NCBI RefSeq assembly: GCF_950066645.1 | Contig: NZ_CATMFB010000003.1 | Span: 124,001 to 188,000 of the forward strand | DNA: 64,000 bases | Direction: 5' to 3' | Source of the DNA: an uncultured Thalassolituus sp. | GTDB taxonomy: Bacteria > Pseudomonadota > Gammaproteobacteria > Pseudomonadales > Oceanobacteraceae | Shown: positions 25,401-32,849 of the stretch, piece by piece | Layout: each line of letters opens with the position of its first letter | Numbering within the stretch: position 1 is the first letter of the stretch | Position numbers and translations under genes: made by a program | The notes under the pieces: generated by a model | Seen by the model: the letters and a program-made list of their open reading frames with translations, nothing else | The model's database searches: none | What the model was told of the DNA's origin: nothing

Positions 25401-27543
25401 CATCATCGATACCATCTTCATCTGTGTCACGGCGTAAGGCACCACTTTCGACTGCATCTGATAGCCCATCGGCATCTGAATCGGTATCCCGCGAATTTAT
25501 GATGCCATCTTCATCAGTATCCATATTCCCTTCGATCGCATCGGGAATGTAGTCGTTGTCACTGTCGATATCCGATACATCAGGTGTACCGTCCTGATCA
25601 GTATCAGGAAGAATACTGGAGTCATTCACGCCATCAGCATCATCATCTGAGCGACCTACATCGGCGAAGGTGTCTCCATCCAGGCTGGCATCAAAGAAGT
25701 CGTCAATGTCATCTCCATCAGAGTCTTCTCTGAATAGTGAAGCTTCGACGGTATCTGAAATACCGTCGTTGTCGCTGTCTGTATCAAGATAATTCGGTAG
25801 GTCATCAACGTCCGTATCATCCTGCCCCTCGATAGCATCTGGAAGGCCATCATCATCGGAGTCGGGATCAAGATAATCAGGAGTACCATCAGAATCACTA
25901 TCCAATGCACTCACACCGTCAGCAACGCCGTCGTTATTATCATCAGTGTAAGTACCGTCATTTACACCGTCATCATCAAGATCTGAATCAACGGCATCCG
26001 GGATACCATCTTCATCCATGTCTTTAAACTCAATGCCATACTCGACTGAATCGTCTATACCATCATTGTCAGAGTCTGAATCCAGAGAATCAGGCATGCC
26101 ATCGGAGTCTGTATCGAGAACTAGCGTCTCATCAATGCCATCGCCGTCTTCATCGGTGCTTCCAGCATCGACTCCGGGAGTACCATCTTTGTCTGCATCG
26201 ATGGAATCGTCGATGCCATCACCATCAACGTCCGTAAATATAAAAGCAAGCTCTTCACTATTCAGGATGCCATCCTGATCAGCATCACCGTAATATGAAT
26301 AGCCTTCTGGAATAAAAACTTCGAGGTAGTCGAGGGATCCACTGCTGTTTGTATCGAAATTGAAATTATCATCTACGCCATCATTGTTAGCATCGAGCCT
26401 ACCGAAATCGACACTCCCCCCTCCGTCTGCGTCGGAATCCAGTTCATCAACTATACCGTCGGAATCATAGTCATCATTTGAAAGACCGTATTCCTGATCG
26501 TCTCGAACCCCGTCGTTATCTGAATCTAAATCCAGGTAATTTGGGGTTCCGTCTCCATCGAAATCACTGGCAGTCTCAATCACGTCTGGGATCAGGTCTC
26601 CGTCAGAATCCCGGTCAAGGAAGTCGGGTAAGCCATCCTGGTCATTATCCACACCGTAATAATCGTCCAGAACGCCATTGCTATCTGTGTCTGCTCTGCC
26701 AATGTCGGCAGAGCCGTCACCGTCCAGATCGGAATCAAACTGGTCGGTCAACTGGTCTGAATCTGCATCCTGGAAATCGATATTGGCTTCATCTGCATCT
26801 GAGATTCCATCATTATCACTATCGCTATCCTCCGCATTGATAACGCCGTCATTATCAAAATCTAATCGTATATCTATTTCGTTCTGGCTCACAAGGTCAG
26901 TATCAAATTCGTCATCAATACCGTCATTATCAAAGTCTGAAAAGCTTGCACGAGACTCGATAAATGCAGGAATACCATCTCCGTCGAGATCGATCTGTAA
27001 ATGATCGGGAATAAGATTAGTATCCGTGTCGACAATAACATTATCTATAACACCCGACTCAAGACTTCCGGCCTTACCTGGATCAACTATACCGTCACCA
27101 TCCGAATCAACATCGTATGCTTCATCAATCTGATCGCCATCCTGATCAGAAAAACTACATCCCGAAGTGGAAGTATCCAGTAGGCCATCACCATTACTGT
27201 CAGAATCCAGATAGGTCGGGATGTTATCAAAATCATGATCTGACGCGCCTTCAATAACATCAGGAATACAGTCTGAATCTGAATCTCTGTCCATAAAATC
27301 GAGAATACCGTCAGAATCAGTATCTATAATTCCATATTCGTCACTTACACCGTCAGAGTTATCATCGGTGCCGCCTTGAATATCAAAATCTATAGCGTCA
27401 TCAATACCATCTGCGTCAGCATCACTGCCGCTCAGTATGAATTCAATGCCCAATTCTACAGAATCTGGTATTCCATCGTGATCATAGTCAGATGCAAAAG
27501 TTAAGGGCGATACGGCTGCCAATAAAAATATAATCTTCTTCAT
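22444..27543 (-). CDS. Thrombospondin-type-3-repeat surface protein fused to outer-membrane barrel and OmpA domain
   Basis: A 1,699-aa protein. It starts MKKIIFLLAAVSPLTFA, a signal peptide, at the ATG at 27543, 1 nt after the tolC stop (TGAtATG), so coupled translation is likely; a longer frame upstream is not needed. Residues about 20-1350 are acidic calcium-binding repeats (DxDxDGIPDxxE type). About 1355-1375 is GAGATGLLLICLGGLLVLL followed by RSREQK, like a GlyGly-CTERM-type sorting tail. Directly after comes VAALFLFTVNASA, which looks like a second signal peptide, then a beta-rich barrel-like region (about 1390-1570) and an OmpA-like peptidoglycan-binding domain (about 1600-1699; …RRIEVEVYDRSS…, …GVSPSRIIYQGYG…). 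No in-frame ATG/GTG/TTG lies between the two hydrophobic segments. It is encoded between the export genes and the acyltransferase. Confidence 0.85.
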   Translation of the reverse strand: MKKIIFLLAAVSPLTFASDYDHDGIPDSVELGIEFILSGSDADADGIDDAIDFDIQGGTDDNSDGVSDEYGIIDTDSDGILDFMDRDSDSDCIPDVIEGASDHDFDNIPTYLDSDSNGDGLLDTSTSGCSFSDQDGDQIDEAYDVDSDGDGIVDPGKAGSLESGVIDNVIVDTDTNLIPDHLQIDLDGDGIPAFIESRASFSDFDNDGIDDEFDTDLVSQNEIDIRLDFDNDGVINAEDSDSDNDGISDADEANIDFQDADSDQLTDQFDSDLDGDGSADIGRADTDSNGVLDDYYGVDNDQDGLPDFLDRDSDGDLIPDVIETASDFDGDGTPNYLDLDSDNDGVRDDQEYGLSNDDYDSDGIVDELDSDADGGGSVDFGRLDANNDGVDDNFNFDTNSSGSLDYLEVFIPEGYSYYGDADQDGILNSEELAFIFTDVDGDGIDDSIDADKDGTPGVDAGSTDEDGDGIDETLVLDTDSDGMPDSLDSDSDNDGIDDSVEYGIEFKDMDEDGIPDAVDSDLDDDGVNDGTYTDDNNDGVADGVSALDSDSDGTPDYLDPDSDDDGLPDAIEGQDDTDVDDLPNYLDTDSDNDGISDTVEASLFREDSDGDDIDDFFDASLDGDTFADVGRSDDDADGVNDSSILPDTDQDGTPDVSDIDSDNDYIPDAIEGNMDTDEDGIINSRDTDSDADGLSDAVESGALRRDTDEDGIDDAYDLDADGGGRLDIGKTDVDGSGYYEEGLLDNNANGVYDYLEVAEGEVTTPAATDSDSDGIPDSVESNYTGNDRDDDGIDDFIDADQDGTPGTDEGSTDQDGDGIDETKVPDTDKDGTANYLDTDSDNDGISDREESGITGRDSDNDGIDDYFDANADGDTQIDSGKSDENEDGLDDGAIGIDSDADGFPDYVDRDSDGDLVPDFIEGTQDSDSDGIPDYLDDDSDNDGISDTEESGLEEVDTDSDQIVDELDTDIDGGGGIDSGKEDADNNGIVDDYSFDKDRNGTSDLIEFPAEAVSPYGDADLDGILNIVECPLPDGRELSEFPVECPNTDGDEPSDDLANTGGLDIFDTDSDDDGVLDAQERGNNSMVPVDTDRDGIPDYLDLDSDNDRLSDFTESQSDEGVSDIDSDGIPDRVDNLFGENDSDLVPDQIECQFYPQCPDTDGDGYPDYTDNDSDADGLPDRLETFAFSDSDVDGIADIFDADKDGNGLVDDDASDENSDGVKDSYRLADFDLDGMPNYRDTDSDGDGESDTDESIALVIDTDEDGIDDAFDSDVTSGPDNDFDSIDDEVLVAIGLDSDGDGIPDYADTGTDTDGDGYPDTEECTEFPACLEFDDDGDGIPDYLDGDAEYNLDSQQGAGATGLLLICLGGLLVLLRSREQKVAALFLFTVNASAIEIGASGNVQSLPYLDNGNIETEHQWQSGYGVFVSDEMANNLNWYLGAVQQTPKTQELGNGGDILIKYRSINLGIESIFSYELLNTRPILQLGGSYQRLHAEGDINYQERDYFSAQFGVGILTRWSENTGSRLLVISDPNIDRPQVAFSLAYRFGQTIPQLLQNTKQQLFSEDRSRTYEKVQKIEDDSALCELQEGYSVNSALRWQDGVLTNRANAYLATLAGFLRLPENQGRRIEVEVYDRSSAINSIQILEYTEEKAKEIKEVLVGEGVSPSRIIYQGYGVDLNADLAPSQEFQIKLLGSEICRD
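23490..27480 (-). repeat. Thrombospondin type 3-like calcium repeat array
   Basis: More than 1,300 residues of aspartate-rich repeats such as DTDSDNDGISDTVE and DSDGDLVPDFIEG. A higher-order unit ending in GGG(x)xDxGK/R…D.NGxxDxxE recurs near 26415, 25375 and 24625 (spacings about 1,040 and 750 nt), so the array grew by duplication of whole blocks as well as single repeats. Confidence 0.88.
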
Positions 27544-27544
27544 A

Positions 27545-28855
27545 TCATTCCATGAGTAGGTAACTAAAATTACCAGTTTCAATACTTATATCTACGCGAA
27601 TACCCAGCAATGCCATGCAAACCTCTCCACGCTTCCGAGCGACCTGCAAGTTCTGCTGAATATAATTATCAAGTTCTGCTGTGCTAATCTGACCTAACTC
27701 GTACTCTTGTTGTCGTATAGTGAGCAAATCAGAGCTTCTGACATAAGCCTCATTCGTGGCATCAAAAGACGCCTCCATTCTTTTATACCGTGAATACAAA
27801 CTTCGAATAGTTTTTATACTATTTAACCTTGTCTGCCTTAATAGCTGAGAATAAAGCGCAGACCTTCTGGAGTAGGACGAGACTTGACGATATGACGAGT
27901 AAGAAGCAAAAAGAGGAATATCGACCCCTAGCTGTGCCACAGAAGTATTACTGATAGAACCATCGAAAGATCCATTAATGGTTTCCGAGCGTGATCGTTC
28001 ATAACTCAGATAAACAGTGGGAAAAAAGCGTGATTTAGCTCTAGCTGCTTCGCTATCAAGCACTTCCAATTCGCGCTGAAGGAGTTCAATACTTGGATAC
28101 TGATCAACCATCAGTAACATGTCATTCAGTTCAACAGGAGCAAGAAATGAGGGCGCACCTTCACATTCGACACCGGCAGTAAGCCTTGTATACCCTGTAT
28201 ACATCTCCAACAGTGATTCAGCCTCCTGAAGCTCCGAAGCATAGCGCTCAACGTCAGCCACGGCCTGACTGAACTGTATCTCTGCCTCAATGTACTCTAA
28301 GTCATTAGAAACCCCTAAGGATGCTCCGTCTTCGATACGAGCGAGTCGAGCACGCTCCAAACCCAGAATTTCTTCAGAGTTTCTGAGCGATATACTAGCC
28401 AAGTAGTGTTGCTGATAGGCACTGAATACTCTATCTAACAGGTGAGTTTTCGCAGATTCAATCTCAGCCCCGTATAGCGACTGTTTTGACTTCTGTGCAG
28501 ATATAATTTCAATTTTCGATTTATCGTATATGGGCTGAACTACTCGCCCAGATAAAGAGCGCCTTTTATAGTCCCCCTGACTGGAGTAAGCACTTACCTC
28601 TCCCGAGTCATTTGCCTCAGTGTAGGAGTAGTCATAAGACAAGTCTGCTTCGGGGAGATATTCCAAATAACCCGTATCTTCTGTATAGATATCAATGGCT
28701 TTCTCTTCTTTGACTCTTCTGAACTCCTGATCATAATCAAGCGCAGCAGCAAAATAGTCACCCAGTGGCAGCGAGAAGGAAGATGAACTGTATGCTGCCA
28801 AGGCTAATAGCAGCAGACTCCAGAGTGTAACTTTAACGCTCAGTGAAAGACTCAT
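27545..28855 (-). CDS. TolC-family outer-membrane channel of the type I system
   Basis: About 436 aa. N-terminal signal peptide (…VKVTLWSLLLLALAAYSSSSFS…), then long amphipathic helices in two TolC/OEP repeats (…YQQHYLASISLRNSEEILGLERARLARIEDGASLGVSNDLEYIEAEIQFSQAVADVERY…). The ATG at 28855 is preferred over the TTG at 28870; both overlap the end of the hlyD-like gene, so the genes are coupled. Role: the outer-membrane tunnel through which the giant RTX protein leaves the cell, docking to the HlyD-like adaptor. Confidence 0.9.
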   Translation of the reverse strand: MSLSLSVKVTLWSLLLLALAAYSSSSFSLPLGDYFAAALDYDQEFRRVKEEKAIDIYTEDTGYLEYLPEADLSYDYSYTEANDSGEVSAYSSQGDYKRRSLSGRVVQPIYDKSKIEIISAQKSKQSLYGAEIESAKTHLLDRVFSAYQQHYLASISLRNSEEILGLERARLARIEDGASLGVSNDLEYIEAEIQFSQAVADVERYASELQEAESLLEMYTGYTRLTAGVECEGAPSFLAPVELNDMLLMVDQYPSIELLQRELEVLDSEAARAKSRFFPTVYLSYERSRSETINGSFDGSISNTSVAQLGVDIPLFASYSSYRQVSSYSRRSALYSQLLRQTRLNSIKTIRSLYSRYKRMEASFDATNEAYVRSSDLLTIRQQEYELGQISTAELDNYIQQNLQVARKRGEVCMALLGIRVDISIETGNFSYLLME

Positions 28856-30221
28856 CGACGTATTCCACAAAGTTAGTTAAAAAATACTCGATTACTGGTC
28901 GCTTACCAATATTCAAATCAGCAGAAACCGTCATCCCTGCAGACAACGGGATCATTTTTTCCCCGACCTGAATTTCTTGCTCTTGTAACGAAATCTTTAT
29001 CGGGTACACCCAGCCAACCGCTTCGTCCATCACAGCATCTGCTGAAATAGTCGATACCTCTCCGGCTATAGACCCATATTTGGTGTATTGGAAGCTATCC
29101 ACTTTGATATTGGCAGACATACCACGTTCTACAAATCCGACATCCAGATTTTTGAGAGAGACATTTGCCTGCAATTCAGTGCCTGAAGGTACAATCACCA
29201 TTAGAATATCTGCTGGTGTCACTACGCCCCCCACCGTTGTTACTTTGAGCTGAGAAACAACACCATCGACCGGCGAGGTTAGATACCGGTTAGACTCTCT
29301 CTCTTTCGCCTTTACTATAGAGAGTTCCAGGCTTTTGATCTTGGAGGCAATATCCTCACGCCCCTCGTGATACTCATATAATTTTGTCGACTTAAAATCT
29401 TCCCGCTCTTTATACCCGCTCTGGAGTGTACTCTCTGACTCTCGTAGTTGAGATTCAGCAGCATAATACCTTGCTTGGTCATCAAGAAACCGCCGCTTGG
29501 CCTCCAACCATTGATTCCTGGATATACTTCCAATAGAAAATAGTGCCTTCTTCGAGTCAAAATCATCTGAAGATATTGATAGTATGCGTTTGGTTGAATT
29601 CAACTCAGTTTTTGCTGATTCAACCGCTAGTTTTCGATTATTAATTTCCTGCTCAATCAAGCTGTATTTATCAACATATGCTTGAAGCTCTTTTCTGTAG
29701 ACAGATTCCTGATCGGAGCAATAATCACGCCCGGTAGTATCGCTACAACCAACAAGGAATCCACTGTCGATCTGCACACTCTCCATTTCAACAGCAGCAA
29801 TTAGTTTTTCGTAGCGATATCTTTTTGCAAGGGCCAGATCGTGTTCTAGCTCAACCTGACGCCGATCAGTCTCAGGATCTGTAGGGTCCAGCTCCAGCAA
29901 TACATCTCCCTTCCTGACACTTTTACCATCAGTTACATGGAGGCGATTAACCTTTGAGGCTTCGAGCGCCTGAACCACTTTGACGCTACCAACAGGTTCG
30001 AGCTTTCCCTGTGCAGTAGCTACGACGTCCATTTCTGCAAAAATCGACCAAAGTATCGCGACTGCGAAAAAGGTAAGTATCGTCCAGAGTAGCATTCTGG
30101 ATGCCCTACTAGGTGGCGTTGCCATAACAGCCAAAACATCTGGTAAGAAATCATGTTCATAGCTGTCTTGACCGACAATTCTTCTTTTAAATGCCTTATA
30201 AAATGAAAAGAGGTATTTCAT
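28833..30221 (-). CDS. HlyD-family periplasmic adaptor of the type I system
   Basis: 462 aa. A short cytosolic N-terminus, one transmembrane helix at about 43-62 (LLWTILTFFAVAILWSIFAEMD), then the lipoyl half (KVVQALEASKVNRLHVTDGKSVRKGDVLLELDPTD), a long coiled-coil hairpin with two cysteines (…LVGCSDTTGRDYCSDQ…), the second lipoyl half (YLTSPVDGVVSQL), and a beta-barrel domain (IVPSGTELQANVSLKN…). All are typical of HlyD. The start overlaps the stop of the ABC transporter gene by 4 nt (ATGA). Confidence 0.93.
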   Translation of the reverse strand: MKYLFSFYKAFKRRIVGQDSYEHDFLPDVLAVMATPPSRASRMLLWTILTFFAVAILWSIFAEMDVVATAQGKLEPVGSVKVVQALEASKVNRLHVTDGKSVRKGDVLLELDPTDPETDRRQVELEHDLALAKRYRYEKLIAAVEMESVQIDSGFLVGCSDTTGRDYCSDQESVYRKELQAYVDKYSLIEQEINNRKLAVESAKTELNSTKRILSISSDDFDSKKALFSIGSISRNQWLEAKRRFLDDQARYYAAESQLRESESTLQSGYKEREDFKSTKLYEYHEGREDIASKIKSLELSIVKAKERESNRYLTSPVDGVVSQLKVTTVGGVVTPADILMVIVPSGTELQANVSLKNLDVGFVERGMSANIKVDSFQYTKYGSIAGEVSTISADAVMDEAVGWVYPIKISLQEQEIQVGEKMIPLSAGMTVSADLNIGKRPVIEYFLTNFVEYVDESFTER

Positions 30222-32359
30222 GCAGTAGCCTCTTCAACACCCTTACTCTGCTGAAGGTTATTAAGATAGAAATACCTGCCGCTGCTATTTCTCATCAGCT
30301 CGTCATGGCTACCGACCTCTACAATTCGTCCCTTCTCAATTGTGATTATTCGATCACAATTCCGCACAGATGAAAGGCGATGAGCAATGGTGATCACTGT
30401 ACGCCCTTGAGAGATTTTTCCCATGTTCTGATGTATGACGCTTTCTGATTCGTAATCTAACGCCGAGGTAGCCTCATCAAAAATAAGGATTCCAGGGTTG
30501 GTCGCCAGAACTCGTGCAATAGCAATCCGCTGCCTCTGTCCTCCAGAAAGACCTACACCGTTCTCACCAAGAAGGGTGTCGTACCCTTCAGGCAATCCAG
30601 AAATAAAGTCATGGGCTCCAGCTAACTTTGCTGCCTGTACAACCCTCTCCATCGGCATAACAGCATCCGATATCGCGATATTATCTCGCACGGACATCTC
30701 GAAAAGCTTACTGTCCTGCATGACAACGCCAACTTTACGCCTAAGCCACGCGATGTCGACACCTGAAATGTCAACACCTCCAATTTTGATTGAGCCAAGC
30801 TCAGGAATGTACAAACGCTGTAAGAGTTTGCTTATTGTCGATTTCCCGGAGCCGGAGCTACCGACAATGCCAATCGTCTCACCTGGTTTAATATTTATAT
30901 CAATGTCTCTCAGCACTTCAGGTTTATTCGGTGCATACCGAAAAACCACACCTTTCATTTCGATACCGTGGGATTTAAGATCAGGCTGTTTGGTGCTTTT
31001 GCCATATACTTCGGCAGGTGTGTTAATCAGATCTCCGAGTCGATCAAGTGATATTCTGAATTGCTGAAAATCTTGCCACAGCTGAGACAGCCGAAGTATC
31101 GGCTGAGCTATCTGCCCAGCAAGCATGTTAAAAGCAATCAGAGCACCAACCGTCAGTTCCTCAGCCATAACTAACTTCGCCCCCTGCCAAAGAAGCAGCG
31201 CAGTCACGATCTTTCCAACCACAGAAATAGCCTGAGAGCCGATATTGCTAATTTTAACAACCCGAAATGAAGACGATACGTATTCAGATAACTGCTGATT
31301 CCACTTGTTTCTCGTGGACGGCTCAACAGACATCGATTTCAACGTCTCAATGCCAGCAATAGACTCCGTCAAGAACGCTTGATTGGTAGCCCCACGCTGA
31401 AACTTTTCTTCAGTTCGTGCTTTAAGTCGAGGGGTAATAACGATAGATATAAGTGCGTAAATGGGTAATGACGCGAGTACAATTAAGGTTAAATCAACAC
31501 TGTACATCAGCATTACAGCTATAAATATGAAAGAAAACAGTAAATCAATAACCGCAGTCAAAGCATTTCCTGTCAAAAATGACCTTACCGTCTCTAACTC
31601 GCGCACTCTGGCAACGATCTGGCCTACAGGCCTGGATGTGAAGAATGAAATAGGGAGACTCATCAGGTGCGAGAAGAGCTTGGCTCCGAGGATGACATCG
31701 ACCCGGCTAGCCGTGTGTGAGAACAGGTAGTTTCGCAATCCTCCAGTGACTGCCTCAAAAACAGCGATAACTATCAGCGCAAAAACCAAGACATTAAGAG
31801 TTGAAACACTGCTGTGCACCAGAACTTTATCCATCACAACCTGAAATACTAAAGGCGTGATGAGAGCAAACATCTGTACAAATATAGAGGCAACAATAAC
31901 CTCGGAGAGAAGGCCCTTATACTTACGGATAGCTGTTAAGAACCACGACAGGCTGAATTTTACGCCGTCTTCAACTAGTGAATTTTTCTTCTTTACAAGA
32001 ATGGCTGCGCCTGAAAACTTCGCCCAAAATTGATCTTCACTAAGAACTTCTGGTTTTTGGCCGGGCACCTGCACCAGCACGCCTTCGCTTTCGGACTTTC
32101 CAACGACGAAATACTCTCCATCGTTATCTTTTGCAATGAAAGGCACCGGTACTTTGGACAGCCGGTCTTTCTTTACTGATATCCTTCTGGACTTACAATC
32201 GTGCGCTTTGATAGCTTTGAGCATCCCAACATCATCAATGTCGGAGCGGCCAGCACAGTACTCATGCCTAACCTGCTCAAGATTCACATTCACTTTGAGG
32301 ATATGAAGGGTGATAGCGAGAGAAATTAGCCCGCTTGGTATCCTTTCCACTGCATCCAT
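30218..32359 (-). CDS. HlyB-like type I secretion ABC transporter/permease
   Basis: 713 aa. Residues about 1-125 form a C39-like domain in which the catalytic Cys is missing (PSGLISLAI where peptidases have DCGxAC), i.e. a degenerate C39-like domain as in HlyB that binds unfolded substrate instead of cutting it. About 145-420 is the six-helix permease. About 450-713 is the ATPase: Walker A GSSGSGKST near 500, signature LSGGQRQRI, Walker B ILIFDEATSALD and the H-loop His in TIAHRLSS. Start ATG at 32359 with GGAAAG upstream. First gene of the operon; exports the giant RTX protein together with the HlyD- and TolC-like partners. Confidence 0.94.
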   Translation of the reverse strand: MDAVERIPSGLISLAITLHILKVNVNLEQVRHEYCAGRSDIDDVGMLKAIKAHDCKSRRISVKKDRLSKVPVPFIAKDNDGEYFVVGKSESEGVLVQVPGQKPEVLSEDQFWAKFSGAAILVKKKNSLVEDGVKFSLSWFLTAIRKYKGLLSEVIVASIFVQMFALITPLVFQVVMDKVLVHSSVSTLNVLVFALIVIAVFEAVTGGLRNYLFSHTASRVDVILGAKLFSHLMSLPISFFTSRPVGQIVARVRELETVRSFLTGNALTAVIDLLFSFIFIAVMLMYSVDLTLIVLASLPIYALISIVITPRLKARTEEKFQRGATNQAFLTESIAGIETLKSMSVEPSTRNKWNQQLSEYVSSSFRVVKISNIGSQAISVVGKIVTALLLWQGAKLVMAEELTVGALIAFNMLAGQIAQPILRLSQLWQDFQQFRISLDRLGDLINTPAEVYGKSTKQPDLKSHGIEMKGVVFRYAPNKPEVLRDIDINIKPGETIGIVGSSGSGKSTISKLLQRLYIPELGSIKIGGVDISGVDIAWLRRKVGVVMQDSKLFEMSVRDNIAISDAVMPMERVVQAAKLAGAHDFISGLPEGYDTLLGENGVGLSGGQRQRIAIARVLATNPGILIFDEATSALDYESESVIHQNMGKISQGRTVITIAHRLSSVRNCDRIITIEKGRIVEVGSHDELMRNSSGRYFYLNNLQQSKGVEEATA

Positions 32360-32399
32360 TCGTGACTTTCCAAATTACACAAGGTTACACTTGGCATAC

Positions 32400-32427
32400 A
32401 TTGTACATTTATTGCGCACCTTGTCTA
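32400..32427 (-). promoter_or_regulatory. Putative promoter of the type I secretion operon
   Basis: On the minus strand TAGACA (32422-32427) and TACAAT (32400-32405) are separated by 16 nt, giving a start near 32393, some 35 nt before the first gene. The 190-bp region up to 32552 is AT-rich and holds no gene. Confidence 0.4.
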
Positions 32428-32552
32428 CAACTAAAGCCCAATCCCTACCATCAATGGAAGTTCACGACATATTTCTTAGAGCAGCCTCCCGTTAAGATTA
32501 ATAGTAGACATAAAAGCTCGGCTAGCAGCGACGCTATAAGTAAAATACCAGA

Positions 32553-32849
32553 TCAGTCTTTACTCAGAATCTTAGCAACACCAAGCCCAATCTCCTGAAA
32601 TAGCGTGCCCACAACGAGAATCAGACCAATAATGATAAACAGATAAAGCAACACCCGGAACTCCAGAAACTGGGCTATTGCGACCCCTTTCAGATTTCCC
32701 CGCCAAAGCACCTTATCTTCATCCTTAACAACCTTATACAAGGTATCTTTGACTTCATTCTTACTGGCGCCAACCAGTGGTTTAAACAGATGAAGTATTA
32801 ACGGCGAAAATAGTACAGCCGCAACAATATATCCCCAGTACTGTGTCAC
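32553..32849 (-). CDS. Small two-helix membrane protein downstream of ycaO
   Basis: 98 aa, family not recognised. Two hydrophobic helices, one at the N-terminus (about 6-25, YIVAAVLFSPLILHLFKPLV) and one at about 66-88 (VLLYLFIIIGLILVVGTLF), with a charged segment in between (KNEVKDTLYKVVKDEDKVL). The start overlaps the ycaO stop by 4 nt (ATGA), so the two are co-translated. It is the last gene before the promoter region of the type I operon. Confidence 0.7.
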   Translation of the reverse strand: MTQYWGYIVAAVLFSPLILHLFKPLVGASKNEVKDTLYKVVKDEDKVLWRGNLKGVAIAQFLEFRVLLYLFIIIGLILVVGTLFQEIGLGVAKILSKD

